The translations under genes were made by a program, and so were the position numbers. 64,000 nt of DNA. It comes from Natronohydrobacter sp. GTDB taxonomy: Bacteria > Pseudomonadota > Alphaproteobacteria > Rhodobacterales > Rhodobacteraceae. The DNA lies in contig JAFIEL010000001.1 of the NCBI GenBank assembly GCA_020832585.1, positions 1 to 64,000 of the forward strand, written 5' to 3'. The notes beneath the pieces were generated by a model. It was not told the origin of the DNA and ran no database searches. It saw only the letters and a list, made by a program, of their open reading frames with translations. Position 1 is the first letter of the stretch, and each line of letters starts with the position of its first letter. Below, one piece after another: positions 10,465-18,729 of this stretch.

Positions 10465-11418
10465 ATGACACGCAAGCTTCTGATTTTTCTGACCAGCCTG
10501 TTCTGGGCCGGATTGGCAACCGCTTCCGAAGACATCGCTGACAAGTATCCGCAATCGGTGCTTTATAACAAACCGGTCGAGGTCATCCCGCATGTCTGGA
10601 CATCGATCGGCGCCACAGCGCCGCCCACTTATGAGAACGCGGGCCACAACAACAATCTGAGTTTCATCATCACGGGTGACGGGGTTGTTGTGGTCAATTC
10701 CGGCGCGTCCTACCAGTTGGCGCAGGCGCTCCATGATGAAATCAAGGCCCGCACAGATCAGGAGGTGAAACTGGTCATCGCCGAGAACGGGCAGGGCCAT
10801 GCGATGCTGGGCAACAATTACTGGATTGAACGGGGTGTGCCGATCCTTGCCCATGTCGATGCGGCAGAAGAGTTTGAAAAGGACTCTGGTCAGGCTTTCC
10901 TCAGCCTGCAGAACTATGCCCGCGAGAAATCCGAGGGTACTCAGCCCATGCAGCCGACCGAGACTTTCACCGATAGGGTCGAAATTTCAATGGGGGATTT
11001 CCGTATCGAGGTGCTGCATCTTGGTCCGGCCCACAGCCCCGGTGATACGCAGGTCTGGTTGCCGGATCAGTCGTTGCTGATCGCGGGTGATATCGCGTTT
11101 CAGGAACGCATGCCGCCGATCTTCGAGGGCACCTGCACCTCTTGCTGGATCGATACCTGGGACAATGCACTTGAGCCTCTGGGCGCAACCTATGTTATCC
11201 CCGGTCATGGACATCCGACCAATATGGCGCAGGTCCGCCGCTATACGCGCGATTATCTGGTCTGGCTGCGCGAGCGGATCGGCGAGCATATTGATGAAGG
11301 CGGTGATCTGACCAGCGCTTACTATGTCGATCAATCCCCCTTCGCGCATCTTGATACATTCGAGGAACTGGCGACCCGGAATGCAGGCGTGGTTTTTGCC
11401 GAAATGGAGTGGGAGTAA
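10465..11418 (+). CDS. secreted MBL-fold protein with degenerate metal-binding motif
   Basis: 317 residues starting at 10465, behind a GGAGGT site; a longer frame from 10375 has no such site. The signal peptide is MTRKLLIFLTSLFWAGLATA. The later MBL motifs are kept (LGPAHSPGD, IAGDIAF, IPGHGHP), but the position of HxHxDH reads ENGQGHAMLGNN, so the ligands of the first metal site are mostly gone. It may bind one metal, use different ligands, or have a non-catalytic role. It lies directly behind the intact MBL gene. Confidence 0.8.
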   Translation: MTRKLLIFLTSLFWAGLATASEDIADKYPQSVLYNKPVEVIPHVWTSIGATAPPTYENAGHNNNLSFIITGDGVVVVNSGASYQLAQALHDEIKARTDQEVKLVIAENGQGHAMLGNNYWIERGVPILAHVDAAEEFEKDSGQAFLSLQNYAREKSEGTQPMQPTETFTDRVEISMGDFRIEVLHLGPAHSPGDTQVWLPDQSLLIAGDIAFQERMPPIFEGTCTSCWIDTWDNALEPLGATYVIPGHGHPTNMAQVRRYTRDYLVWLRERIGEHIDEGGDLTSAYYVDQSPFAHLDTFEELATRNAGVVFAEMEWE

Positions 11419-11461
11419 CAGCGCGACTGGACAAAGCTCTCAGATCGCGTGAAATGCGGGG

Positions 11462-12616
11462 ATGGATGTGACCTGTCTGACCCCGCAAGAACTGACTGCG
11501 CTGATACAATTGCGGCATCAGCTTCATGCCAACCCGGAGCTTTCGGGTCATGAAGCTGCGACAGCGGCATGTGTTCGTGATTTTCTGCGCCATACGGCTC
11601 CGGCGCAGGTTGTCGAAGGGCTGGGCGGCAGTGGTCTGGCGCTGGTCTATGACAGCGGCCAGCCTGGCCCGCGTGTCATGTTCCGGGCCGAACTGGATGC
11701 GCTGCCCATCACGGAAGAAACCGGCGTGCCGCATGCCTCGCGCTGTCCCGGCAAGGCGCATCTTTGCGGTCATGACGGGCATATGGCGATCCTGGCTGGG
11801 CTGGGTCTGTGGCTGGCGCGCAACCCGCCGCAAGCCGGGCAGGTGGTGCTTCTGTTTCAGCCGGCCGAGGAAACGGGCGCGGGCGCGCGCGCGGTTCTGG
11901 CTGATCCGCGTTTCGCCGCGTTGCAGCCGGATTGGGCGTTCGCATTGCATAATATGCCGGGCATGGATTTCGAAACACTGGCGATTGCTCCGGGGGTGGC
12001 GAGTTGTGCGTCGGTCGGGCTGCGCGTCACACTTCGTGGGCGCGAGGCGCATGCCGCCCAGCCCGAAACCGGGCAATCACCTGCCCTGGCGCTTGGGGCG
12101 ATGATCGCGGCGCTGGCGCCGTATTCCACGCCTGGGCCAATGGGGGCTGATTTTCGGCTGGCGACACTGTGCCATCTGAACATGGGAACCCCCGCTTTCG
12201 GGATCGCCCCTGCGCAGGCGGAAGTCTGGATCACCCTGCGCGCCTATGATGATGCGGGGCTGGACACGTTCGAGGCGGCGGTCGTGGCGCTGGTTGAAAA
12301 CATCGCGCGGGGATTGTCTGTGCAGATCAGCCGACATGATCATTTCCACGCAACTGTGAATTCGCCGCTGGCTGTGGATCATGTGCTTGGGGCGCAAGGC
12401 GCTGTCGGGGTCGCGCCGGGCAACTTTTCCATACCGATGCGCCCGTCCGAGGATTTCGGTGCATTCAGCCGCAAGACGCGCACGGCCCTGTTTTTTCTGG
12501 GTGCGGGTCAGGACCAACCCGCATTGCATGATCCTGCCTATGATTTCCCGGATGCGCTGATCAGACCCGCCGTGGCGCTTTTTGCACAGATACAGCGACA
12601 GGTTCAGGCAGGCTGA
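11462..12616 (+). CDS. M20 family amidohydrolase (hippurate or N-acyl-amino-acid hydrolase type)
   Basis: 384-residue zinc-dependent M20D amidohydrolase. It starts with LRHQLHANPELSGHE, followed by CGHDGHMAIL, PAEETGAGAR and ALHNMPG, the usual dinuclear metal and catalytic segments. There is no signal peptide, so it is cytosolic. Members cleave N-acyl or N-benzoyl amino acids and related amides; the substrate cannot be told. It converges with the type I secretion genes, three bases apart. Confidence 0.88.
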   Translation: MDVTCLTPQELTALIQLRHQLHANPELSGHEAATAACVRDFLRHTAPAQVVEGLGGSGLALVYDSGQPGPRVMFRAELDALPITEETGVPHASRCPGKAHLCGHDGHMAILAGLGLWLARNPPQAGQVVLLFQPAEETGAGARAVLADPRFAALQPDWAFALHNMPGMDFETLAIAPGVASCASVGLRVTLRGREAHAAQPETGQSPALALGAMIAALAPYSTPGPMGADFRLATLCHLNMGTPAFGIAPAQAEVWITLRAYDDAGLDTFEAAVVALVENIARGLSVQISRHDHFHATVNSPLAVDHVLGAQGAVGVAPGNFSIPMRPSEDFGAFSRKTRTALFFLGAGQDQPALHDPAYDFPDALIRPAVALFAQIQRQVQAG

Positions 12617-12619
12617 AAC

Positions 12620-13912
12620 CTATCCGTCGCGCAGCGCGCGCGCGAAGAAATATGTAAGTGGTTGCGTCAGGTAGCTGATCGGGCGGCGCATTTCGGTCTG
12701 GAAGAAGACATCTACCGGCATGCCCGGTGCAAGCAGGGCTGTGTCGGAAATCGCGGCACTGTGAGGGTCAAGCGCGAGTTCGACCTTGTACTGACTGATG
12801 CCCGAATTTGCGTCGGTAAAGGCATCGGCAGAGATCTGGACAACATTTGCGATGATCTGCGGTATCTTGCGGCCACTGTTTCCGGACAGCATGATCACCG
12901 CCTGCTGCCCGTGCCAGACCTGCAATATGGCAGAGGGCACCAGTCGTGCGACCACGATCAGCGGGCTGTCGCGCGGGACGATGTAAAGTGCCGCCTCGGC
13001 CGGACGCAAGACCGCGCGGAGGGTTGTCACCTGCAATCCATGCACAACGCCATCAGCAGGGGCGCGCAGGGTCATCCGGTCGATCTGGGCGCGCAAGGCG
13101 CGCAGGCGCTCCGCCAGTTCCAGTTCCTGCGCACTGATCTCGCGCAATTCGCGCTCGGCCTCTTCGCGATGCTGGGCAATCAGCGACAGGATTTGTTGCG
13201 CGGTTTCCGTGTCGCGTTCCGCCGCCGCAGCGCGTTCTGCCAGCAAGGCTCCGTATTCTCCGTCAAGGCGCGCGGCGTCCCGGTCAAGCGCTGACAGACG
13301 AGCGGTCTGGGACAAGCCGCGCTGCACCAGTTCGGCCTGCGTGCTGCGTTCTGTCGCGACCAGATGGCGTTGACGCTCAAGCGCTTCCAGTTGCGCGCTC
13401 AGGCCAGTGATCTGCGCAGCAATCTGGACCCTGCGACGCAATAGCTGGGCAGTGATCCCGTCAAGGGTCTCTCGCCGCGCTTGCAACAGGCTTGCCTGCC
13501 CTTCCATCTGTGCCAGCACATCAGATCGGGTGCGGGCCGCTGCCTGCAAGTTGCCGGGAAAGGCCAGATCGGTGCCGTCCCGTTCAGCCCGCAAACGGGC
13601 CTGTCTTGCAAGTATTTCGAAGTGGCGGGTTTCGAGGACCGTCACCTCGGACTGGAACTGCGCGGTGTCCAGCCGGATCAGGGGTTGACCTGCAGTCACG
13701 GCATCGCCTTCGGCGATCAGGATGGCATCGACCACCCCGCCATCGGGATGCTGGACGACATGATGGTGCAGTGCGATTTCGATCTGCCCTTGCGCGGCAA
13801 CAGCCCCGGAGATCCGCGTGCCGATGGCCCAGCCGCCAAAGCCGAAGGCAAAGATCACAATGACATAACCTGCAAGGCGCAAGGGCGCGCGGGCAGAAAA
13901 CGCGTCGGTCAT
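12620..13912 (-). CDS. type I secretion membrane fusion protein (HlyD/PrtE family)
   Basis: 430-residue periplasmic adaptor. A short cytosolic N terminus is followed by a transmembrane helix (about 12-32), a lipoyl-type half (VVQHPDGGVVDAI), a long alpha-helical coiled coil (about 95-270) rich in Arg, Glu and Leu, the second lipoyl half, and a C-terminal beta domain ending LTYFFARALRDG. It links the inner-membrane ABC exporter to an outer-membrane TolC-type channel. It overlaps the upstream ABC gene by ATGA. No TolC gene is in the window. Confidence 0.9.
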   Translation of the reverse strand: MTDAFSARAPLRLAGYVIVIFAFGFGGWAIGTRISGAVAAQGQIEIALHHHVVQHPDGGVVDAILIAEGDAVTAGQPLIRLDTAQFQSEVTVLETRHFEILARQARLRAERDGTDLAFPGNLQAAARTRSDVLAQMEGQASLLQARRETLDGITAQLLRRRVQIAAQITGLSAQLEALERQRHLVATERSTQAELVQRGLSQTARLSALDRDAARLDGEYGALLAERAAAAERDTETAQQILSLIAQHREEAERELREISAQELELAERLRALRAQIDRMTLRAPADGVVHGLQVTTLRAVLRPAEAALYIVPRDSPLIVVARLVPSAILQVWHGQQAVIMLSGNSGRKIPQIIANVVQISADAFTDANSGISQYKVELALDPHSAAISDTALLAPGMPVDVFFQTEMRRPISYLTQPLTYFFARALRDG

Positions 13913-15690
13913 GAGCGCCGCTCCGCGTGGCGCAACTCCCAGGGGAACGCAGGATTGGGAGGGCGCGGCGGTGTGTGGAGTATATCTGCACTGTTGCGCG
14001 TGACCTGGCGTAGAATCTGTTCCGTGGGTCCGAATGCCGAAACCCGCCCGGAATCGAGTTTCATCAAGAGGTCACATTCGGCAATCGCCGAAGGTCGGTG
14101 TGCCATGATCACCACGGCTGCGCCGCGTAACTTTGCGCTGCGGATCGCGCTGTTGAGTGCGCGAGAACCAGCATCGTCAAGATTGGCATTTGGTTCGTCA
14201 AGGACAAGCAGAACCGGGTCGCGAAACAGCGCCCGCGCAAGCGCGATGCGTTGTCGTTGCCCACCGGACAAACCGCTTCCATCAAGTCCGATCCTGGTGT
14301 CATATCCTTGCGGAAATTTCAGGATCATCTCATGTGCGCCAGCCGCCATCGCCGCAGCGAAGACTGCGTGATCTTCTGCGGCTGGGTCAAATCTGGCGAT
14401 ATTGTCGCGCAGCGTGCCAGCAAAGAGGATGACGCTTTGTTGAAGATACCCGATTGCCCTGCTCAATTGTTCCGGCGGATAGTGGTCCAGCCGTCCGGCA
14501 CTGAGACGGACCTCGCCGGTTGTCGGAGACATCCCCCCGGAAAGCACTTGGGCCAATGTCGATTTTCCCGCGCCGCTTGGTCCAATCACGCCAAGTGCCT
14601 GACCTGGGCCGAGCGTGAAACTGATATCGTGTAGCAGGCTGCGCGCCATGCCCTGCTCGTCTGGCAGGCGCACATTTACTGATTTGAGTGTGAGCGCGCC
14701 GTTTGGTGGTGGCAACTGCATCCGCAAGCCTGCGGGTTCCGGGTCAGGAAGAAGTGTCTGCAGCCGATCCATCGCGACAAGAGCCGCCTGAATTTGGGGC
14801 CAACCCGCGATCATCTGGTCAAGCGGCGCCAAGGCGCGGCCAAGGATGATTGTCGCAGCAACCATGGCCCCCGGTGAAAGTTCAGCCTGAATAACAAGCC
14901 ATGCCCCGGTCGCCAGAAGTGCAGATTGCAAAAACAGGCGCAGCGCCCGTGCACTGGCACCGAACCCGCCTGAATGATCCTGCGAAGCCAGCGTCTGTCT
15001 GAGCGCAAGTTCTCGTGTATTGCGCCAGCGTTCGAGCAAGGCGTCCTGCAAGCCCATGGTCTTGAGGGTCGTGCCATTTTGCGCGATCTGGCGTGCCAGA
15101 AGGTCACTGTGCAGGCTGGAGTGCTGGCTTGCCACGACCAGATCCCTGCCCTTGCTATGGCTTGCCAGCCCGATGAGCACAATCAACAGTGCCGCGCCGA
15201 GTGCTGCAAGTCCAAGTAATGGATGCAACAGCGCAATGATGCACAGGAACAGTGGCACCCATGGGGCGTCGAACAGGGCCATGAACAACGGTGCGCTGCT
15301 GAGTTGCTGGAGCATGGTAAGGTCCTGGGGCGCGCGCGCGGCAGTCGCGTCTGCCTTCCTGTCAGAAGATGCGTTGAGCGACGCCTGAAACAAAGGGCGA
15401 TCCAGTTGGTGCTGAAGCTGTGCACCAACACGCGCGGCTATGCGCCCGCGTGCGTGATCAAGCAGCCCCATGACAATATATAGAAACGCGACCAGCGCAA
15501 TCAGTACCAATAGGGTTTCCTGTGACTGGCTGGCCAGTACGCGATCATAGACTTGCAGCATGAAGAGTGGCCCCGTCAGCATCAGCAGATTCGTGATCGT
15601 GCTGATCCCGGCGATGGCCCATAGCAGACGCCGCTGTGTTGCGTTCAGGAGGGACTTTTTTCTGGGGTCTTGCGCTTTGTTTCGGTGCAC
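13909..15690 (-). CDS. type I secretion ABC transporter (PrtD family)
   Basis: About 593 residues from the GTG at 15690. An N-terminal six-helix exporter domain is followed by an ATPase domain with Walker A GPSGAGKST, signature LSGGQRQR and Walker B VLLVLDEPNANLDD. This is the inner-membrane energiser that exports RTX-type substrates with C-terminal signals. The frame can be extended to a TTG at 15807, but those 39 residues lack family similarity and would reach toward the divergent tdm promoter; the GTG start is inferred, with only a weak GGGA before it. The RTX protein at 2.3 kb is the only candidate substrate seen. Confidence 0.87.
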   Translation of the reverse strand: MHRNKAQDPRKKSLLNATQRRLLWAIAGISTITNLLMLTGPLFMLQVYDRVLASQSQETLLVLIALVAFLYIVMGLLDHARGRIAARVGAQLQHQLDRPLFQASLNASSDRKADATAARAPQDLTMLQQLSSAPLFMALFDAPWVPLFLCIIALLHPLLGLAALGAALLIVLIGLASHSKGRDLVVASQHSSLHSDLLARQIAQNGTTLKTMGLQDALLERWRNTRELALRQTLASQDHSGGFGASARALRLFLQSALLATGAWLVIQAELSPGAMVAATIILGRALAPLDQMIAGWPQIQAALVAMDRLQTLLPDPEPAGLRMQLPPPNGALTLKSVNVRLPDEQGMARSLLHDISFTLGPGQALGVIGPSGAGKSTLAQVLSGGMSPTTGEVRLSAGRLDHYPPEQLSRAIGYLQQSVILFAGTLRDNIARFDPAAEDHAVFAAAMAAGAHEMILKFPQGYDTRIGLDGSGLSGGQRQRIALARALFRDPVLLVLDEPNANLDDAGSRALNSAIRSAKLRGAAVVIMAHRPSAIAECDLLMKLDSGRVSAFGPTEQILRQVTRNSADILHTPPRPPNPAFPWELRHAERRS

Positions 15691-15830
15691 GTCAGGTTGT
15701 CCCTTCGGGCAATGCGAGCCCTGTGACACATCAGGATCGGTGCAGGTTAGCCAAGAAGCGTTACGAATCCCTTCTCGCGGCACTGCAGGAATGATGTTGC
15801 GTGACAAACCCGGAAAGAACCTGGCGCATC

Positions 15831-15862
15831 TTGTCAGGCGCCATTCTCTGTATTAATATAAT
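15831..15862 (+). promoter_or_regulatory. candidate tdm promoter
   Basis: TTGTCA at 15831-15836 and TAATAT at 15854-15859 are 17 bases apart; an overlapping TATAAT occurs at 15857-15862. Transcription would start near 15866-15869. This is close enough to the ATG at 15872 to argue for the downstream start at 15893. Seen in sequence only. Confidence 0.5.
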
Positions 15863-15892
15863 ATTCCTGTTATGCAATTCTGGGAGCGGCAG

Positions 15893-18262
15893 ATGCGAGA
15901 AACCCTTTTCCCTCTCATGCGTCCCGGCCCTCCGCGGCCCAGTGCGATCATCGCACCCGGCATCTTCGCGTTGCCGCAGGGCACAGAGCGATATGTGGTC
16001 GCTGGTGGTGGGGCGATTCTGGTTCCAATCCGGGCTAGTGACAAGTTGACCGTTCGAAATGATGAGGGCGGGCAACGCTGCGAGATCGTGGTCGTCGATG
16101 CTTCGGGGCAGGGTGATCCGGGAATTCTTGGCGCACCTGCATCTGGCAAGGCAGAGGGTTTGATGGCCCTGCTGGACAGTTCGGACCTGTCGTTGCGCAA
16201 GTTGCGTATGGGCCTTGCGGCGCGCAAGATTGACCTTGCAGGTGCACCGGCGCTGCATCTTTTTGGCTCGACCACCCCTGCAGGCACAGAAGAGAAATTC
16301 CGCGCGAGCCGCGACGGTGTTGCCATCATAGCCGCACCTGGTGGCGTTATGGATTTCGAGCGACAGGATACGTCAACGCCGCTTACGGTCACGATCACGC
16401 GCGCGACGATCAGGTCGCACATCCGTTTCGAATTGCCCGATCCGCTGGCCGATCCCGTGGCCGATATCCGCGTCCATTCCGCGACGGCAGAGGCCTATTT
16501 TGTCAAGGCGGGCGATTATATCCAGATCCTAGATGTGGATGGCCGCCAATGCACGGATTTTCAATGCTTTTCCGCCCGCAAGCTGGACCGCGGCTTGCAG
16601 CGCCCGCTGGATGTGACGACGACCCGCACGCTGATGGGTCATGCCTATCCGATGCCGGGGCTTCATGGGAAATACTACGATCAGGATATGGAGCCGCTGG
16701 TCGAGGTGGTGCAGGATACCTGCGGGCGCCATGATGCTTTCGCGATGGCCTGTGCGGCGAAATATTACGACGATATCGGCTATCCCGGCCATGTGAATTG
16801 CACTGACAATTTCAATGGCGCGCTGGCCCCATTCGGGGCAGAGCCGCGACCGGGCTGGATGGCGATCAATTTCTTCTTCAACACCGGGCTGGACGAACAC
16901 GGCGTGATGTATGCCGACGAGCCCTGGTCGCGCCCCGGTGACTATGTGCTGCTGCGCGCGCTGACCGATCTGGTCTGCGTCAGTTCGGCCTGCCCGGATG
17001 ACACCACAGCCGCGAATGGCTGGAACCCCACGGATATTCATGTGCGCACCTATAGCGGGGCCGAGCGTTTTCAGCGCGCCATCGCGATCCGTGCCACCCC
17101 CGATTCGGAGCCAAAAATGACCAAGGAAACCGGCTTTCACGCGAGTTTTGCCAAGCATACCGGCAATTTTGTCGAGTATAACGGCTATTGGCTGGCCAGT
17201 TCCTTCGCCAGGACGGGTGCTGTTGAGGAATATTGGGCCTGTCGCGAGAAGGCCGTGATCATGGACCTGTCGCCCTTGCGCAAGTTCGAGATCACCGGCC
17301 CGGATGCGGAAGCGCTGTGCCAGTATATCTTCACCCGCGATGTGCGCAAAATGTCGGAAGGGGGCGTCGTCTATACCGCGATGTGCTACCCGCATGGCGG
17401 CATGATCGATGATGGCACCCTGTTCCGGCTGGGGCGCGACAATTTCCGCTGGATCGGCGGGAATGACTATGGCGGCGAATGGATCCGCGAACAGGCCGAG
17501 AAGCTGGGGCTGAAGGTGCTGGTGCGGTCGTCCACCGACCAGTTGCACAATGTCGCGGTGCAGGGGCCGGAAAGCCGTGATCTGCTGCGCAAGATCATCT
17601 GGACGGCGCCGCACCGCCCTACCTTCGATCAGTTGGAGTGGTTCCGCTTCACGCCCGCGCGCCTGAATGGGCCGGAGGGCGTGCCGCTGGTGGTTTCGCG
17701 CACGGGCTATACGGGCGAATTGGGCTATGAGGTGATGTGCCATCCGCGCGATTGCGCCACGGTGTTTGATGCGATCTGGGAAGCGGGCCAGGATCACGGG
17801 CTGAAGCCTTTTGGGTTGGAAGCGCTGGATATGGTGCGGATCGAAGCCGGGCTGATCTTTGCGGGCTATGATTTCAGCGACCAGACCGACCCGTTTGAAG
17901 CGGGGATCGGCTTTACCGTGCCGCTGAAATCCAAGCAGGATGATTTCATCGGGCGTGACGCGCTGATCCGGCGCAAGGAGCATCCGTCGCGCAAGCTGGT
18001 GGGGCTGGATATCGACAGCAATGTGGATGTCGGTCACGGGGATTGTGTGCATGTAGGGCGTGCGCAGGTGGGCGAGGTCACGTCCTCGATGCGCTCACCC
18101 ATTCTGGGCAAGAATATCGCGCTGGCGCGGATTGATGTGGCCCATGCCGAGATCGGGACAGAAGTGGAAATCGGCAAGCTGGATGGCCAGCAGAAACGCC
18201 TGCCCGCGAAGATCGTGCCGTTTGCACATTATGATCCGAAGAAGGAGCGTCCGCGTTCATAA
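15893..18262 (+). CDS. tdm: trimethylamine N-oxide demethylase (DUF1989 plus GcvT fusion)
   Basis: About 789 residues. The N-terminal half is a DUF1989 domain with a metal-site region (DGRQCTDFQ, DTCGRHDAF, VNCTDNFNG, SSACPDDTT). The C-terminal half, from about residue 420, is a glycine-cleavage T-protein-like domain (SRTGYTGELGYEVM) that binds tetrahydrofolate. Known Tdm enzymes have this architecture and convert TMAO to dimethylamine plus formaldehyde, the second domain capturing the formaldehyde. I chose ATG 15893 because GGGAG lies seven bases before it; ATG 15872 overlaps the expected transcription start. It is followed by a truncated haemoglobin gene 11 bases later. Confidence 0.93.
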   Translation: MRETLFPLMRPGPPRPSAIIAPGIFALPQGTERYVVAGGGAILVPIRASDKLTVRNDEGGQRCEIVVVDASGQGDPGILGAPASGKAEGLMALLDSSDLSLRKLRMGLAARKIDLAGAPALHLFGSTTPAGTEEKFRASRDGVAIIAAPGGVMDFERQDTSTPLTVTITRATIRSHIRFELPDPLADPVADIRVHSATAEAYFVKAGDYIQILDVDGRQCTDFQCFSARKLDRGLQRPLDVTTTRTLMGHAYPMPGLHGKYYDQDMEPLVEVVQDTCGRHDAFAMACAAKYYDDIGYPGHVNCTDNFNGALAPFGAEPRPGWMAINFFFNTGLDEHGVMYADEPWSRPGDYVLLRALTDLVCVSSACPDDTTAANGWNPTDIHVRTYSGAERFQRAIAIRATPDSEPKMTKETGFHASFAKHTGNFVEYNGYWLASSFARTGAVEEYWACREKAVIMDLSPLRKFEITGPDAEALCQYIFTRDVRKMSEGGVVYTAMCYPHGGMIDDGTLFRLGRDNFRWIGGNDYGGEWIREQAEKLGLKVLVRSSTDQLHNVAVQGPESRDLLRKIIWTAPHRPTFDQLEWFRFTPARLNGPEGVPLVVSRTGYTGELGYEVMCHPRDCATVFDAIWEAGQDHGLKPFGLEALDMVRIEAGLIFAGYDFSDQTDPFEAGIGFTVPLKSKQDDFIGRDALIRRKEHPSRKLVGLDIDSNVDVGHGDCVHVGRAQVGEVTSSMRSPILGKNIALARIDVAHAEIGTEVEIGKLDGQQKRLPAKIVPFAHYDPKKERPRS

Positions 18263-18273
18263 GGGGGAGCCCC

Positions 18274-18699
18274 ATGCAGCAGACCATGATCGAACATATG
18301 GGTGGCGAAGGGGCTGTCCGCGAGCTGGTCGAGGCGTTCTATGACCTGATGGAAACCCTGCCAGAGGGCGCGCATCTACGTCTGTTGCATGAGCGTGGGC
18401 AGGGCATGGCCAATGCGCGGGCGGAGCAGTTCGATTTCCTTTGCGGCTTCCTTGGCGGGCGGCGCTATTATGCCGAACGCCACGGCCATATGGACCTGCG
18501 CGAGATTCATGCGCATGTGCCGGTGCGGGTGGAAGATGCCGAAAACTGGCTTTTGTGCATGGACCGCGCGCTTGTTGATTGCGGGCATGTGGGGCCAGAG
18601 GTGGACCGCCTGCGTGCCTCGCTCCGGCGTGCGGCGCTGCGGCTGGTCAATAATCTGGGGGAATGGGGTGTGCCAAAGGCAAAACCCGCCGGGGGGTGA
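18274..18699 (+). CDS. group II truncated haemoglobin
   Basis: 141-residue haem protein of the 2-on-2 globin family. The signature around the proximal His reads AERHGHMDLREIHAHVPV, preceded by LCGFLGGRRYY, as in group II (TrHbO-type) globins. Such proteins bind O2, NO or peroxide; the role here is unknown. It lies 11 bases behind tdm with an AGGGGGAG site and is followed by a terminator, so the two form a two-gene operon. That placement suggests a link to the oxygen-dependent demethylation steps, haem supply to DmmABC or formaldehyde stress, but this is inference. Confidence 0.88.
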   Translation: MQQTMIEHMGGEGAVRELVEAFYDLMETLPEGAHLRLLHERGQGMANARAEQFDFLCGFLGGRRYYAERHGHMDLREIHAHVPVRVEDAENWLLCMDRALVDCGHVGPEVDRLRASLRRAALRLVNNLGEWGVPKAKPAGG

Positions 18700-18718
18700 T
18701 CCGGCGGGTTGGTCTGTT
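18681..18718. terminator. bidirectional terminator between globin gene and gmaS
   Basis: The stem AACCCGCCGG pairs perfectly with CCGGCGGGTT over an 8-base loop and lies between two convergent genes. It is T-rich to the right (GGTCTGTTT), and on the minus strand the stem ends in TTTT. Confidence 0.8.
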
Positions 18719-18729
18719 TCAAGACGTGC

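Noticed and set aside
16529..18052. 507-codon open frame on the minus strand
   Set aside because: It is fully antisense to tdm, rich in His, Arg and Gly as expected from the complement of a high-GC gene, and matches no family.
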